A stretch of 64,000 nucleotides of DNA from JABAQJ01 sp046327745 (GTDB lineage: Bacteria > Gemmatimonadota > Gemmatimonadetes > Gemmatimonadales > Gemmatimonadaceae), in the NCBI GenBank assembly GCA_046327745.1, contig JAXLXV010000028.1:26169-90168 (forward strand), in the 5' to 3' direction. Below, in pieces: positions 26,942 through 35,772 of the stretch. How positions within the stretch are numbered: position 1 is the stretch's first letter; each line of letters starts with the position of its first letter. Both the position numbers and the translations under genes were made by a program. The notes under the pieces were generated by a model. That model ran no database searches and was not told the origin of the DNA. It worked only from the letters and a program-made list of their open reading frames with translations.

Positions 26942-27736
26942 ATGCAACCGTCTGAGAGTTGGGCGAGCGGCGCGGCGTACGAGCCGTACGTGGGGAGGTG
27001 GAGCCGCTTGGTGGCTGCCGACTTCATTCAGGGGTTGGGCATCCCGGCGCAGCGACGGTGGCTGGATGTCGGTTGCGGCACGGGGGCCTTGAGTGCGACG
27101 ATCTTGGCCATGGCGCAGCCGGCGAGTGTCCGCGGCGTGGACCGTTCGGCCGAATTCGTCGCCTATGCCCGCACGCATGTGGTTGACGCGCGCGTGACGT
27201 TTGAAGCTGGCGACGCGCAGTCATTGCCCCTCGACGACGCGTCGTGCGACGTGGCCGTCTCTGCCCTTGCGCTGAACTTCTTCCCGGACCCTGTGGGCGC
27301 CTTGCGAGAGATGGCTCGCTGCACGGGCCCTCGGGGCGTGGTGGCGGCGTACCTGTGGGACTATGGCGGCCGGATGCAGATGTTGCGGCACTTCTGGAAC
27401 GCGGCGGCCAACTTGGATGCGACGGCGCGCGACCTCGATGAAGGGCGGCGTTTTCCCATCTGTCAGCCCGACGCCCTACACTCGGCGTTTGTTGCAGCTG
27501 GGCTGTCCGGCGTGCAGACGCGTCCGATCGACGTGTCGACTGTTTTTCGGGATTTTGACGACTATTGGGTGCCGTTCCTGGGCGGTCAGGGTCCCGCCCC
27601 TTCGTACGTCCGATCGCTCACCGATGCGCAGTGTGCGGGGCTTCGCGAACGCCTCCGGCGGTCCCTGCCGACCGCGCTCGACGGCTCCATTGCCCTGATC
27701 GCCCGGGCTTGGACGGCACGAGGCATGAGTGCCTAA
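26942..27736 (+). CDS. Class I SAM-dependent methyltransferase (UbiE/Methyltransf_11-like)
   Basis: 264 residues. Motif I LDVGCGTGALSATIL (~41-55), motif II acidic loop GVDRSAEFVAYAR, then AGDAQSLPLDDASCDVAVSALALNFFPDPVGALREMARCTGPRG, the usual SAM-binding core of small-molecule methyltransferases. The C-terminal third is less conserved and should set the substrate, which is unknown. Cytoplasmic. Convergent with the PhoX-like gene. ATG 26942 has no upstream Shine-Dalgarno site. Confidence 0.9.
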   Translation: MQPSESWASGAAYEPYVGRWSRLVAADFIQGLGIPAQRRWLDVGCGTGALSATILAMAQPASVRGVDRSAEFVAYARTHVVDARVTFEAGDAQSLPLDDASCDVAVSALALNFFPDPVGALREMARCTGPRGVVAAYLWDYGGRMQMLRHFWNAAANLDATARDLDEGRRFPICQPDALHSAFVAAGLSGVQTRPIDVSTVFRDFDDYWVPFLGGQGPAPSYVRSLTDAQCAGLRERLRRSLPTALDGSIALIARAWTARGMSA

Positions 27737-27851
27737 ACGACTGGCGGGGGATCGCTCCCCCGCCAGTGACGCGCGGTCGCTCGACGGTCACCCGTAGCCC
27801 CCTCAGTAAGGACGACGGCTCCGTGACGCGACGGATCACATCCGCACCTGC

Positions 27852-29159
27852 CTAACGGCTCACCAGACCACCGGCTCGAGAGATCTTCATGTCCATGTCG
27901 ATGCCGTTGCCACCGCGATGCTGCACGTGCACATACAGGTTCTGGTTGTTCTTGTCCAGCTTCAACCCGGTTGGTTCGGCATCGCAGTCCGTCAGGCTGG
28001 CCAAACGAACGACCTTGGCCGCCGTGACATTGCCCCCAGCGCCGGGCGATGAAACCCAGATGTCGTCGCCCGCCGTCTTCCCTCCCGCAAACGAACCACC
28101 CGGATCCTCGGTGATGAACAGGTGACCGGCGGCGTCCACATCCAGATTGTCGGGCCAGGAGAAGTCGGAGGGAGCGTTCACCCCGGCCTTGATATACTCG
28201 GACACGACCGGCGTAGTGCCTAACGTGATCTTGAGCACGCGAGCCTCGCTGGTCACGGCCACGTACAGGGCTTCCGTGCCCGCCTCCCCGGCGACGACAA
28301 TGTCCTCCGGTCGGCCGTACCCGGTGGCCCCGACGTTCGCCGCAGCGACGTCGGCATCGATCACCGCCTGGTTCATGTCCAGAGGGAGCCACGTGGCCGT
28401 TCCGGTCCGGTCACCGACGGGATTCGTGATCTGCAACGCGTACAACTGCCCAGCACTCAGGTCTCCCGTCGTCGACGGGACGAATTTGTAGATCGCGCCG
28501 GTCGAGATCTCGGAGATGCCGTACACGTTGCCCTTGGAGTCGATGTCGGTGCCTTCGTGCGCCTTGGAGCCGAGCATTGGGCGGGCACTCACGGCTAACG
28601 TCCGCGGATTCAGTTCGTACACGAGCCCTTTCAATGCGGAAGGAACGTTCGGATCAGGCAAGGCCGCGGGTCCAGCCTCCTCACCGAACAGCAGCGTTCC
28701 CCATGGGGTCCAGGTGATGGGATCTAGTCGCTCCCAATCAGCGCGCTGAATGAGCACCTGCGTGGATCCTGTTTGCAGGTCGGTAACCGACACACCGCCG
28801 TTGGCCCCGATCTCATGGACGCGGAAGAGATATCGGTACGCTTGCGGGCCCGTCTCGTTGAACGTCTGCATATCGGGTGAGTCCATAAGAAACTGCGTCT
28901 CGTCCGCTACGAGCGTTTGTGTCAGTCCAGCGCCCAGGACAAATGGATTCACGGGATCGCCACCCGATACCGTACACACTGCGGATGAAGGCAAGGGCGA
29001 GAATTGGACAAGAGCTCCGATCGAAGCGTCCGACGTGGCCTGTTGCATCGAACCGCGTGTAGCAGCGGCGGTTGGAACGGGGGTGTCGCACGCGGCAAGC
29101 CACATGGCCGCTGCGAGGACCGGCGTAGCCGATGGCACTCGGCGAATTACAAACATCAT
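27852..29159 (-). CDS. PhoX/DUF839-like beta-propeller lipoprotein
   Basis: About 435 residues from ATG 29159 (a second ATG follows at 29156; GAGGGAG sits just upstream). A lipobox (MWLAACDT) marks a lipoprotein. The body matches PhoX/DUF839: WERLDPITWTPWGTLLFGEE, GSKAHEGTDIDSKGNVYGISE, GYGRPEDIVV, FSWPDNLDVDAAGHLFITED. PhoX enzymes are Ca2+/Fe3+ alkaline phosphatases, usually Tat-exported; no twin-arginine signal is present here, and whether all metal ligands are kept cannot be judged by eye. The stop codon lies within a CGTTAGGC motif. Confidence 0.78.
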   Translation of the reverse strand: MMFVIRRVPSATPVLAAAMWLAACDTPVPTAAATRGSMQQATSDASIGALVQFSPLPSSAVCTVSGGDPVNPFVLGAGLTQTLVADETQFLMDSPDMQTFNETGPQAYRYLFRVHEIGANGGVSVTDLQTGSTQVLIQRADWERLDPITWTPWGTLLFGEEAGPAALPDPNVPSALKGLVYELNPRTLAVSARPMLGSKAHEGTDIDSKGNVYGISEISTGAIYKFVPSTTGDLSAGQLYALQITNPVGDRTGTATWLPLDMNQAVIDADVAAANVGATGYGRPEDIVVAGEAGTEALYVAVTSEARVLKITLGTTPVVSEYIKAGVNAPSDFSWPDNLDVDAAGHLFITEDPGGSFAGGKTAGDDIWVSSPGAGGNVTAAKVVRLASLTDCDAEPTGLKLDKNNQNLYVHVQHRGGNGIDMDMKISRAGGLVSR

Positions 29160-29455
29160 GCTCCCTCGGTTTGAGATGGTGCGGGTACGGTCGACCAAGG
29201 ACGTCACCGCGGGCACGTCGGGATGGTCACGGCGCGGTATCGACTTGTTCCCTGCACAATTTCCAGCCGCGGCCTGTCAGCACCGGGGCGGCGATTCGTC
29301 ACGCACGGCTCGCCGGGCTGAGCGCTACCTTACAACGTGGAACGTGAAGAGCACTCGCTCGCCAATGCGGCGCACGTGGCGACGTCGGCCGTCGCCGAGC
29401 GCAGCGTCTTTCGAGCGAAGAACCGTTGATCGTCCGCTAGCGACGCGAGGTCACT

Positions 29456-30085
29456 ATGTCCCGAAGCGCTTTTGTCCTGCTGGTTGCCAGTTCACTGCTC
29501 ACGGCGGCGCATGCCAACGCGCAGAGCACCTTGGATTGCGCGAAGGTGCGTGCGTCGACTGACCATGCCACCATGAATCACGCCGAGCATGCTGGACAGC
29601 TGCAACAATGTGCCGCGGCGGCGCTGCCCACACTGCCCGGACAGGCCGCCTTCGGTGCCATTTCCGAGATCGTCGGAATGCTGACAGCTGACGCGAATAC
29701 GGACTGGTCACGCGTGAACATCGAGTCCCTTCGTCAGCACTTGATTGACATGGATGCCGTGACCATGCGAGCGGTGATCTCACAACGCGCGGTCCCCGGC
29801 GGTTTCGAGGCTCGTGTGACGGGAGATGATCCCACCATGGGCGCGATCCGTCGTATGCTTGGGGCACATTCCAAGATGGTGAGCCAAGCCGATGACTACC
29901 GCGCGACCACGGTGGACATTCCGGGAGGATCGCTTCTGACGATTGTCGCCGCCAACAGCACGGATAGCACCGTGGTGGCGAAGATCCGCGGACTTGGGGT
30001 CATCGGCCTTCTCACCGTTGGCGACCATCACGTTCGGCATCATCTGGCACTGGCGCGCGGCGATGATGGAGCCCACGAGCACTAA
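29456..30085 (+). CDS. Secreted protein of unknown function
   Basis: 209 residues. Signal peptide MSRSAFVLLVASSLLTAAHANAQ, then a His-rich stretch (DHATMNHAEHAGQ) and a final DDGAHEH. Two early cysteines (LDCAK, LQQCAA). The centre (DWSRVNIESLRQHLIDMDAVTMRAVI) recurs in secreted proteins near metal-handling genes as far as I recall, but I cannot name a family. GAGG lies five bases before the ATG. Metal binding through the His-rich ends is only a guess. Confidence 0.75.
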   Translation: MSRSAFVLLVASSLLTAAHANAQSTLDCAKVRASTDHATMNHAEHAGQLQQCAAAALPTLPGQAAFGAISEIVGMLTADANTDWSRVNIESLRQHLIDMDAVTMRAVISQRAVPGGFEARVTGDDPTMGAIRRMLGAHSKMVSQADDYRATTVDIPGGSLLTIVAANSTDSTVVAKIRGLGVIGLLTVGDHHVRHHLALARGDDGAHEH

Positions 30086-30178
30086 GAGGGGCGCCACGGT
30101 ACTGCCCTTCGTTACGTCGCCGCGATCAAATCTGAAACTGGAGAGCACAGGCGAAGCCCATTCGTCGCCTTGCCAGGG

Positions 30179-31084
30179 CTAGCTGCCGCCGCCTGCTGGC
30201 CAGAGCCACGCAGCGCCACGCACGCCGCTGGAGTCGCCGTGGGCGTTCCGCACGACCTTTGTGATGACCGCGTCGGAGAAGACGTACCGCGGCAAGCGCT
30301 CGGATACGTGCTCGGCGAGGGTCGGCAGGTTCGACATGCCACCGCCAAGCACAATCACGTGAGGGTCCAGAAGGTTGATGACCGTGGCGAGGGCCCGCGC
30401 CAACCGATCGTGATAGCGGACCAAGGCGTCTGCCGCTTGCGCATCGGCGGCGGCAGCTGCAACAATCTCGCGACTAGTGCGCGCATGTCCGGTGATGTGC
30501 GCAAAATCTCGCTCGAACCCCGGCCCGGACAGGAAGGTCTCTACGCATCCCCGTTTCCCGCAGTAGCAGGGAGCGCCGGGTGACTCGTCAGGCGTCATCC
30601 ACGGCAGCGGATTGTGGCCCCACTCGCCAGCAATGAGGTTGGCGCCGTCCAGCGCGAGGCCGCGCACCACGATCCCGCCTCCCACGCCAGTCCCAAGGAT
30701 CACGCCAAAGACGACGTCTGCCCCGGCCGCCGCACCATCTGCTGCTTCGGAGATGGCGAAGCAGTTGGCGTCGTTCATGATGCGTATTGGGCGCGCGAGT
30801 TGCGACTGGAGATCGGCCTGCAGCGGCTGGCCGATGAGCCATGTGGAGTTGGCGTTCTTCACGAGGCCCGTGGTTGGGGTCACGGCTCCCGGAATGCCGA
30901 CGCCTACCGTGGCGGAATCCCGCGACTCGTGTTCGAGCTGATGCACCAAGGTCACGATCGCCTGCACCGTGCCGTCATATGTGCGCGGCGTGGCCATTCG
31001 TCGGCGGGCCACTTCCCTGCCGCCATCATCCAGGCAAATGCCTTCGATCTTGGTGCCACCAAGGTCAATGCCGATGCGTTTCAT
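30179..31084 (-). CDS. mak: ROK-family fructokinase
   Basis: About 301 residues, close to E. coli Mak throughout: RIGIDLGGTKIEG (ATP phosphate loop 1), GLVKNANSTWLIGQP, MNDANCFAISEAADGAA (catalytic Asp in NDAN), ILGTGVGGGIV, AGEWGHNPLPWM, zinc site CYCGKRGCVETF, and NLLDPHVIVLGGGMSNL, ending DSSGVRGAAWLWP. Phosphorylates fructose (and to a lesser degree other hexoses) with ATP in the cytoplasm. ATG 31084 begins MKRIGID; an upstream TTG would add four residues. Monocistronic and divergent from the PQQ-dehydrogenase gene. Confidence 0.93.
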   Translation of the reverse strand: MKRIGIDLGGTKIEGICLDDGGREVARRRMATPRTYDGTVQAIVTLVHQLEHESRDSATVGVGIPGAVTPTTGLVKNANSTWLIGQPLQADLQSQLARPIRIMNDANCFAISEAADGAAAGADVVFGVILGTGVGGGIVVRGLALDGANLIAGEWGHNPLPWMTPDESPGAPCYCGKRGCVETFLSGPGFERDFAHITGHARTSREIVAAAAADAQAADALVRYHDRLARALATVINLLDPHVIVLGGGMSNLPTLAEHVSERLPRYVFSDAVITKVVRNAHGDSSGVRGAAWLWPAGGGS

Positions 31085-31335
31085 GAGCCAAGGCAAGATA
31101 GTACTCCATCCGCGGGCCCGTCGCGGCGCGTCGGCAGGAAGTACGGATCGCTCAACGACAATCGGCGCCTTGGCCGAGCCCCTTCCCGCTCTGTCGCGGT
31201 GGCGGTATTTCTGGTCTCGATCTCGGCGTCATCAGGCCGCCACGCCCTTCAATGGAATGTTTGGTCAGGGGCAGACGTGCCGGGATGTGCCGGCCACCCG
31301 TTGGCCAAGATTCACGTTCCACCGAGTTGATCGCG

Positions 31336-33129
31336 ATGCGAATTCGTGCACTAGCGTTGCTCCTGTCTGTGGGCGCCTGCACCAAAGAGGAAGGGCGAGC
31401 CATCGTCGGCAATACGCGGATCGGCACGCCGATGCCGGCGAACGCCAGTGCGCAGTGGGTCATGCCCGGACACGATTACGCCAACTCACGCTTTTCGGAG
31501 ATGAAGGAGATCACGTCGGCCAACGTGCGGAACATGCACGCGGCCTGGACGTTCTCCACCGGCGTACTGCGCGGGCATGAGGGGCAGCCCTTGGTCATCG
31601 ACAACACGATGTACCTGGTGACGCCATATCCAAACGTCGCGTATGCGCTGGACTTGGCGAAGCCCGACGTTCCGCTCAAATGGAAGTTCCGTCCGGAAAA
31701 TGATCTGCGGTCCACGGGCAAGGCGTGCTGCGATGTCGTCAATCGCGGGGCGGCCTTTGCTGACGGGAAGCTGGTGTACAATCTGCTCGATGGACACACG
31801 GTGGCCGTGGACGCCATGACGGGGGCCCAAGTCTGGCGAACCAAGGTTGTGGATGTTGCGATTGGCGAGACCATCACGATGGCGCCGATCATCGTGAAGG
31901 ACATGGTCATGGTCGGCTCAAGCGGCGGCGAGATGGGCGTCCGTGGTTTTCTGGCTGCGTTGGACCTGGCGACGGGAAAGGAGCGGTGGCGCGGCTACAA
32001 CGTGGGACCGGATGCCGACGTGAAGGTCACGGCGCGCTACCAACCGTTCTACCCCCAGGATCGCGGCGAGAATCTGGCTGCAACGTCCTGGCCCGGCGAT
32101 GCCTGGAAGATCGGGGGCGGCGCGTCCTGGGGCTGGGTCAGCTACGATCCGGAGTTGAACCTGGTGTACTACGGCACCAGCAACCCTGGGCCATGGAACC
32201 AGGATCAACGACTCGGCGACAACAAGTGGACGTGCGCCATCCTCGCGCGCGATGCAGACACCGGCGAACTCCGCTGGGCGTACCAGATCACGCCACACGA
32301 CCTGTGGGACTATGACGGCGTGAACGAGAACATCCTCGCCGACCTGCCGATCAAAGGCGCGATGCGAAAAGTGCTCGTGCACTTCGACCGGAATGCCTTC
32401 GCCTACACGATCGACCGTGCCACCGGCGAGGTGTTGTTGGCCGAGCCGTTCGCACCAATGAATTGGTCGAGTGGCGTGGACCTGAAGACCGGTCGGCCGA
32501 AGGTGAATCCCGACAAGGCGACCAAGCAGGATGTGTTGGTCAAGGACATCTGCCCGTCACTCGAGGGCGGAAAGAATCAGCAGCCGGCAGCGTTTTCGCC
32601 GGTGAGCGGGTTGTTCTACGTGCCCACGAACAACTTGTGCATGGACTACAAAGGGCGCGCGGTGGCCTACTTCGCCGGCACACCCTACATCGGGGCCGAT
32701 GCGCCAGAGAAGGCGGGGCCCGGCGACTACAAGGGCGAGTTCATCGCGTGGGACGCGACGACCGGAAAGAAGATCTGGGGAATCAAAGAGCCCTTCCCCG
32801 TATGGGGCGGCGCTCTGGTCACTGCAGGCAACGTCGTCTTCTACGGAACCCTCGACGGCTGGTTTAAGGCTGCAGATGCAACAACCGGCGACGTGCTCTG
32901 GAAGTTTCGCGTTGGGTCGGGGGTCGTTGGCAACCCAATTTCGTATCGCGGGCCTGACGGGAAGCAGTACATCGCGATTTACGCCGGGATCGGCGGTGAC
33001 ATGGGCGCGCTGATTGCTGGCGATGTGGCCTCCAACCTTCCGCACGACGTGCGTGAGCGCGGGACCACGCTGCCAGAACTCGCGAAGTACACCAGTTGGG
33101 GCGGCATGCTGTTCGTGTTCTCACTATGA
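31336..33129 (+). CDS. xoxF: XoxF-type PQQ-dependent alcohol dehydrogenase, predicted lipoprotein
   Basis: About 597 residues, an eight-bladed PQQ propeller matching XoxF methanol dehydrogenases end to end. Adjacent cysteines C131-C132 (KACCDVV) form the vicinal disulfide over PQQ. The catalytic/metal segment is HDLWDYDGVNE: the Asp two residues after the catalytic Asp (D325, D327) is the hallmark of lanthanide-dependent enzymes; calcium-type MxaF has Ala there. Other marks: GGEMGVRGFLAALDLATG, WKIGGGASWGWVSYDPE, FFYGTLDGWFKAADATTG-like. The N-terminus reads LLLSVGAC, a lipobox, instead of a plain signal peptide. Oxidises methanol or other primary alcohols, passing electrons to the cytochrome c encoded 56 nt downstream. 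Confidence 0.9.
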   Translation: MRIRALALLLSVGACTKEEGRAIVGNTRIGTPMPANASAQWVMPGHDYANSRFSEMKEITSANVRNMHAAWTFSTGVLRGHEGQPLVIDNTMYLVTPYPNVAYALDLAKPDVPLKWKFRPENDLRSTGKACCDVVNRGAAFADGKLVYNLLDGHTVAVDAMTGAQVWRTKVVDVAIGETITMAPIIVKDMVMVGSSGGEMGVRGFLAALDLATGKERWRGYNVGPDADVKVTARYQPFYPQDRGENLAATSWPGDAWKIGGGASWGWVSYDPELNLVYYGTSNPGPWNQDQRLGDNKWTCAILARDADTGELRWAYQITPHDLWDYDGVNENILADLPIKGAMRKVLVHFDRNAFAYTIDRATGEVLLAEPFAPMNWSSGVDLKTGRPKVNPDKATKQDVLVKDICPSLEGGKNQQPAAFSPVSGLFYVPTNNLCMDYKGRAVAYFAGTPYIGADAPEKAGPGDYKGEFIAWDATTGKKIWGIKEPFPVWGGALVTAGNVVFYGTLDGWFKAADATTGDVLWKFRVGSGVVGNPISYRGPDGKQYIAIYAGIGGDMGALIAGDVASNLPHDVRERGTTLPELAKYTSWGGMLFVFSL

Positions 33130-33185
33130 TTCAGCAGCGCCCTGGCCAGTCGTGAGCCGTTCCGCTCCCTTCGCCCCCTTTCGCC

Positions 33186-33716
33186 GTGAGTCTTCCTCTT
33201 CGATACGTAGCCCTCGCGACCGCGCTCGCCACAGCGAGTGTGACGCGGGTAGCCGTTCAGCACGCGCCGCGCGGAGACGCCGGTGGGCATGGCATTGGTT
33301 CCTGGCTAGCGAGTGTGACATCGCGCACTGCTGGTTTCGGGACAACCGGCGCGCATGATCTGGTGTTGGCACTGCCGGTGGCGCACGCAACGTCCGTAGC
33401 GACTGTGGAATCGCCAGACGTGGCAGCTGGAGAGAAGCTCTTCGTCGCATACAACTGTGGCGATTGCCATGGGGCCGGTGGTTCAGGGGCGATGGGCCCT
33501 TCTTTGCAGGACAACCGCTGGAGGTTCGGTGGCTCGGCCGCGGAGATCGCCCGGTCGATTTCGGAGGGGCGCCCGGAGGGCATGCCCGCCTGGGGGCCGC
33601 TGATTCCGGCGTCGCATGTCCGCCAATTGGTGGCGTATATTCAATCGTTAGGCGCCGGGAAAGACGTGACCACGGAGAATTTCACGGGCGCGACGGTGGA
33701 ACGGGCCGGGCACTGA
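33186..33716 (+). CDS. Monohaem cytochrome c, probable XoxG-like electron acceptor
   Basis: 176 residues from GTG 33186. Signal sequence (~1-20, LRYVALATALATASV), a ~60-residue low-complexity part, then one cytochrome c domain from ~75: haem site C91-G-D-C-H, and a Met axial ligand in GRPEGMPAWG near 130. It follows the XoxF-type gene by 56 nt on the same strand, the usual place for the cytochrome c that accepts electrons from a PQQ dehydrogenase. The long N-terminal stretch is unusual; the true start may lie further in. Confidence 0.85.
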   Translation: MSLPLRYVALATALATASVTRVAVQHAPRGDAGGHGIGSWLASVTSRTAGFGTTGAHDLVLALPVAHATSVATVESPDVAAGEKLFVAYNCGDCHGAGGSGAMGPSLQDNRWRFGGSAAEIARSISEGRPEGMPAWGPLIPASHVRQLVAYIQSLGAGKDVTTENFTGATVERAGH

Positions 33717-33796
33717 CACCAGGGCTCCCGCCGCACCATGGGCGGGCCTAAGTCCTTGCGAAAGCTCGCGTCGGCGGCTATCCCGATGTCACGCTC

Positions 33797-35716
33797 ATGC
33801 CCATCCATTCGCATCAATCTCGCTTCGATTCGGTCACGCGCCTTGGACTGCTCCTCCGTGTCCTCGTGTTCTGGACCGGTTGGTTTGTGGTCGCCCGCCT
33901 CATCTTCCTGTGCTACGAATGGCGGCAGGCCCGAACGCTCAATCTTCCGCTGTTCGCGGGGCTTTGGCTGCACGGGCTCCGGATGGACCTGTCCACGGCC
34001 GCCTACCTGACCGTCGTCCCGTGGCTGTTGCTGGTCATGTTCGGACACGCGAAGCCGGAGACTCTGCGCCGCGCCATGATCGGCTATTTCGCACTGGCCC
34101 TGGCGTTCACGAGTCTGGTGACTGTTGCTGATCTCCAGCTCTTTGTGGAATGGCGCTACCGTCTGGATTCGACGCTCATTCACTTCCTGCGCACGCCGGA
34201 CGAAGCCTTGGCCTCCAGCGCCTCGGCGCCATGGATATCGCTCTCGTTCCTTTTGCTCGGGCTGATCGCTGCTTCCGTGGGGTTGGCACGGACCACGTTG
34301 CTCCGCTCCATCGAAAGCGGTCCGCGGACGGGACTGGGAACGGCATTGGTAACACTTGCGTTAGGCACGACGTTGATCATTCCGATCCGTGGGGGCCTGC
34401 AGTGGACGCCGATGAATCCGAGCTTCGCCTATTTCTCGAATAACGACTTTGCCAATCAAGCCGCGCTGAACGCCTCGTGGCACTTTGCGCATGCCACGCT
34501 CGAGGCGGCGCATGAGCCAACGTCCAATCCGTACCAGATGTTGGCGCCAACCGAGGCGCGGGCCGTGGTCGATAGCATGCTGAAGACGGTCGCGGCGCCG
34601 CGAACGCGACTACTGAGAGTGCAGCGGCCGAACATCATTCTGATCGTGTGGGAAAGCCTGACCGCGAAGGTGGTGACGCGTCTGGGTGGCACCTCGGGTG
34701 TCACACCGCAATTCGACCGCCTCACGCACAGCGGCATCTTCTTCGATTCCCTGTTTGCCTCGGCAGGACGCACCCCGCAGGGGATTGTGGCGTTGCTCAG
34801 CGCGTTTCCGGCGCAACCCCATCAGCAGATCCTCGAACTGCCCCGCGCCGTAGCCACCCTGCCCATGCTTGGGAAGTCGTTAGGTGCCGATGGATGGCAC
34901 ACCTCGTTCTACTACGGCGGGGAGCTGGAATTCGCCAACCTTCAGTCGTATGCGTCACTCGGCCGATTTTCACGCGTGGTCAGCGAAAATGACTTTGCCT
35001 CGCGCGACCGCAACTCGAAATGGGGCGCCCACGATCACGTCGTCTTGGGGCGGGCGCTGGATGACATGGCGACGGATCCGCGCCCATTCTTCAGCACCGT
35101 CTTGACGCTGAGCAGCCACGAGCCATTCGACGTGCCGGAGGCGCCGGCCTTTTCCGGGACCAGCGAAGATACGCTGTTCATGAATGCGCATCACTACACG
35201 GACGCCAGCATTGGGTCGTTCATCAATGCCGCCCGTCAGCAACCGTGGTGGGACAGTACGTTGGTCATCATCGTGGCCGACCACGGGAGCCCGCGACCCG
35301 TCCCCGACCCGATCGTGGATGAGCGCGTGCCCGACCGGTATCACATCCCCATGCTCTGGTTAGGCGGCGCGTTGGCTGTGCAGGACACGGTGATCCACAC
35401 GGTGGGGTCGCAGCTGGATGTGTCCCCAACGCTACTTGCGCAGCTGGGACGAACCAGCAGTGAGTACACGTGGGGCAAGGACATCATGACGCAGAATGAT
35501 GGAGGCTTCGCGTACTTCGCGTATCACGATGGCTTTGCCTTCATCGATGCCCGCGGGTGGATGGTGTACGATGAACTCGCGCACACGACGGTGCAGTCCG
35601 GCGGTCGGGTCGGTGTAACCCAACAACGCCGTGGGTCTGCCATGCTGCAGGCGTCGTTCGATGAATTCCTTTCGCGTTGGCGAAGCCCGACGCGGAGCGT
35701 CACCGCCGGACAGTAG
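33797..35716 (+). CDS. LTA-synthase-family sulfatase (membrane phosphoglycerol/phosphoethanolamine transferase-like)
   Basis: 639 residues. Five membrane helices in the first ~215 residues, then an extracytoplasmic sulfatase-fold domain: NIILIVWESLTAKVV, nucleophile Thr in FASAGRTPQGIVALLSAF, SHEPFDVP, and VIIVADHGSPRP. In Gram-positives LtaS builds lipoteichoic acid; in diderms relatives such as OpgB transfer phosphoglycerol to periplasmic glucans or other glycans, which is more likely here. It follows the dehydrogenase-cytochrome pair by ~80 nt; a functional link is not evident. Confidence 0.88.
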   Translation: MPIHSHQSRFDSVTRLGLLLRVLVFWTGWFVVARLIFLCYEWRQARTLNLPLFAGLWLHGLRMDLSTAAYLTVVPWLLLVMFGHAKPETLRRAMIGYFALALAFTSLVTVADLQLFVEWRYRLDSTLIHFLRTPDEALASSASAPWISLSFLLLGLIAASVGLARTTLLRSIESGPRTGLGTALVTLALGTTLIIPIRGGLQWTPMNPSFAYFSNNDFANQAALNASWHFAHATLEAAHEPTSNPYQMLAPTEARAVVDSMLKTVAAPRTRLLRVQRPNIILIVWESLTAKVVTRLGGTSGVTPQFDRLTHSGIFFDSLFASAGRTPQGIVALLSAFPAQPHQQILELPRAVATLPMLGKSLGADGWHTSFYYGGELEFANLQSYASLGRFSRVVSENDFASRDRNSKWGAHDHVVLGRALDDMATDPRPFFSTVLTLSSHEPFDVPEAPAFSGTSEDTLFMNAHHYTDASIGSFINAARQQPWWDSTLVIIVADHGSPRPVPDPIVDERVPDRYHIPMLWLGGALAVQDTVIHTVGSQLDVSPTLLAQLGRTSSEYTWGKDIMTQNDGGFAYFAYHDGFAFIDARGWMVYDELAHTTVQSGGRVGVTQQRRGSAMLQASFDEFLSRWRSPTRSVTAGQ

Positions 35717-35772
35717 ACGCGCACGTTCGGCGGCGTATTCATGATGCGTCCTCCATACGATCGAGAACTGGC

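Noticed and set aside
28750..29562. 270-codon plus-strand frame over the PhoX-like gene
   Set aside because: Antisense to a well-supported lipoprotein; no domain or ribosome site.
33797..35716. True lipoteichoic-acid synthase indicating a Gram-positive host
   Set aside because: TolC, outer-membrane barrels and RND pumps in the same window indicate a diderm; LtaS-like sulfatases with other glycan substrates are common in such bacteria.
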